From positions 48,260 to 112,259 of the forward strand of contig CAWFZX010000008.1 of assembly GCA_963820375.1 (NCBI GenBank): a stretch of DNA of 64,000 bases. The letters run 5' to 3'. The stretch is from AWTP1-13 sp963820375 (GTDB lineage Bacteria; Pseudomonadota; Alphaproteobacteria; Rhizobiales; Hyphomicrobiaceae). Of this stretch, positions 62,051 through 64,000 are shown piece by piece; the stretch's first letter is position 1; the number at the start of each line of letters is the position of its first letter. The notes beneath the pieces were generated by a model. The model saw only the letters and a program-made list of their open reading frames with translations, was not told the origin of the DNA and searched no databases. Position numbers and translations under genes: made by a program.

Positions 62051-63874
62051 TCAAGCATCATCGATTCCGCCTGCGAACAATGCGGAATGACGCACGACAT
62101 AGACGCGTTGGGAAATCTTATGGCCAGGCAGGCGCTCTTTGGGATCCGGACGGCCTTCAGAATCGCGCTTCAGGTATCCGAGAGCTGCAAGCTCCGGGCT
62201 ATAACGCCTGGCATCGCGGCCGACCATCAGGGCCTTCCAGGTTTCGGGCTGGATCATGTATTCGTGTCGCTCTTCGGTTGTCTGATGAATCCGAGACGTT
62301 GATGGACCACCTCATTTGACGGAGGTTGGAACCGCGATGCGCCGTCGCGCTCGATGATCGCTCGAAGGTGGGAAATCGCCCCGTCGATTTCGGCGGCACT
62401 CGTGCCTCCCCGTTCGGCGAGCCAATCGATGAAGCACTGCTCGCCGCTCGCACTGCCTCGCCGGCAGGCCAAGGCAGAACACCGCACGCAATACCCAGTT
62501 CGCCCGCCGCCGCCAGGAGCCCAAACGTGCGTGCGACCCGCTGTACTTGGCCGTCCGCGCCGGCCGCATGCTGTTCGGCAAAAGCGTCGACAAGGCGCCT
62601 CGTCTCGGCAAGGCTGGCCTCGCGGTTTGCGATAAATGCCTCGACAAAGGCGGGACCGGCAGTGCCAAAGCAGGACTGCGCGGCATCAGGAGATTACGCG
62701 CCAACGCGTCACCCCGGTCCTTCGTCGTGCCACCATCGGGCTTTCCGGGTATCTCCGGGGCATGATCAAAAAGTCCGAAGCCGGTGCCAGCATCGGCTGC
62801 TAGTCAATAAATCGGACCGCCTGGCCCGGCATATGACGCTGGGGAATGCGGGCATCAGCAATCTTGTCGGCGAGGCTGATTTCGCCCGTACTGATCAGAA
62901 ACACCCGCCATTCAAGCCGTGCCGCAGCGAGACCTGTCGTAAAGGCTCGCCCCCGACCGATGCCACTCGCCAGCTGGTAGCCTACCCGCGCTGCATCCTC
63001 GCCTCGGACCAGGCTGAATTCGTCGAGACAAAGTGGAAGGTCGCAATGGGCCTGGGCCAGGCCTTCGATGGCGTTGGCGGTAGCTTGCCAGCTCTGTTTG
63101 TAGCTGTTGAGTTCGTCATCGTCGCGCGGACCGCCCCATACGCTACCTGCAACGATCAAGGCCGTGGTCTTGCCGATGGATGACGGGCCTATAAAGTGAA
63201 CGCCTGCGCCTTCGAGCTGGAGCGGACCCAAGAGCGTTGCGGCGCAAGCCGCTGAAACGGACGAGTACGACGCGAGCGTTTCCTTGGCCGGTTTAGCAAC
63301 ACGTCCCTGCCATTCCTCAAGGGAGCCCTTCGGCGGACGGCGGCCCGGATTTCGGAGCTGGTCTGGTAGACGACCAGATCGGTGCCGCCAAGCGGATGGT
63401 CTGGCAGCACGAAACAGTCGCCGTGCCAGCCAAGTCGTGTTACGGCTCTGGCGCGTGGCAGATCACGGCCCTCGAGGTCGGCAATGGCGCTGAGATAGCG
63501 GTGGAGCGCATTGGCCGCGGTCGCGCCGTGGGCAAACTGCGCCCCAAGCTTAAGAGCGCTTGCCTGTAATCCTCACCACGCAGGCTTGCAAGAAGGGCAG
63601 CCGGCATAGACCAGCGATGACACCGGCCGTCCGCATCCATGACTTCAACCAGTCGTCCCCAATTGCGGTTGTCTCCATCCCGTGTAAGAGCCAGGACCCG
63701 GATCGGGGACGAGAGGGGGAACCACCGGGCTGCGCCATCGTTCGCATCAGCTCGATATTCCAGACTGCCGTCAGGAAGCCGCCGGATGCCGACCAAGCTG
63801 TGAGGTGTAGATCGATTGCGTTCGCTGTTGCCGTTTTCGACGATGCGAATTGCGGGTTTGCCTGCTTTGCTCAT
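62051..63874 (-). pseudogene. DUF927-domain protein (helicase/primase-like) with at least five lesions
   Basis: The gene would start at ATG 63874 (MSKAGKPAIRIVENGN) and runs to a TGA at 62051. Family-like segments follow in order but in changing frames: NWGRLVEVMDADGR; frameshift near 63560; HGATAANALHRYLSAIADLE and TRLGWHGDCFVLP; frameshift near 63335; LLGPLQLEGAGVHFIGPSS with GKTTAL (Walker A); an in-frame stop at 62800; frameshift near 62670 before FGTAGPAFVEAFIANRE; frameshift near 62440 before CFIDWLAERGG; end in GHKISQRVYVVRHSALF. Such an accumulation means a dead gene. Confidence 0.82.
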
Positions 63875-64000
63875 GGCCGGCCCTCGTTCTGCGGAAGCGG
63901 CGGGCGAGTGGCGGCAAGCCGTCGTTCCGGCCGGCAATGAGCGCGCGCCTGATGGTACTATCTACCCAGCCGTGCCCGTATCGTGTAAGTGATCCATTGG

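Larger units (their letters stand above)
60302..64000. mobile_element. Left part of a genomic island integrated at tRNA-Arg
   Basis: From the 3' end of tRNA-Arg: an integrase pointing back at the tRNA, an AlpA-like DNA-binding gene and a broken DUF927 gene. This is the standard start of a tRNA-targeted integrative element. The other end, with the second attachment site, must lie beyond the window. Confidence 0.75.

Overview
The window looks like a GC-rich alphaproteobacterial chromosome, most likely a member of the Hyphomicrobiales (Rhizobiales). This rests on gene content (YciB septation protein, EgtB/EgtD, an Aap-type amino acid ABC transporter, DUF2244, DUF6894 and DUF2130 proteins, a CoxMSL-like molybdenum hydroxylase, many CaiB, luciferase-like and Bug-type genes). 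No rRNA, so the genus cannot be fixed.

Layout. 0-13 kb is mostly housekeeping: yciB, a MarR regulator, asd, an aldehyde dehydrogenase, nth coupled to a serine-glyoxylate-type aminotransferase, DUF2244, an Ada-like alkyl-transferase, the hercynine pair egtB-egtD, tRNA-Ala(CGC), and yggT-yggU-folD. 13-17.7 kb holds a three-subunit molybdenum hydroxylase (FAD, 2Fe-2S and Mo subunits), a MoaD/ThiS-like protein and a periplasmic Cu,Zn-SOD. 18-30 kb is a catabolic cluster: amidase, gamma-glutamyltransferase-like protein, a two-subunit TPP decarboxylase, a polysaccharide-deacetylase-fold enzyme, an acetolactate-synthase-like enzyme on the other strand, an HMG-CoA-lyase-like enzyme coupled to two CaiB CoA-transferases, and a luciferase-like oxidoreductase. 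Its substrate is unknown.

30-39.4 kb is an accessory, decaying region: broken methyltransferase, PAS, small membrane protein and transposase remnants, a glycine-tailed secreted protein with a hexanucleotide repeat, a tiny secreted peptide, an intact SDR/NTF2-like/LysR group, and a dead tyrosine-recombinase fragment beside tRNA-Gln(TTG). It reads as a relic island at that tRNA.

39.7-60.2 kb returns to ordinary chromosome: an O-methyltransferase, a Bug-type binding protein beside a frameshifted LysR gene, an amidohydrolase/HpaI aldolase/serine hydrolase/LLM/CMD group, an Aap amino acid transporter in the order P-J-Q-M, an L-2-hydroxyglutarate-oxidase-like protein, a DUF2130 protein, rimK-rpe and an MFS carrier. 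At 60.2 kb tRNA-Arg(ACG) is followed by an intact integrase of the same family as the dead one, a coupled AlpA-like gene and a heavily frameshifted DUF927 gene: the start of a second tRNA-linked island running off the right edge.

All family calls come from reading motifs; no database search was run.
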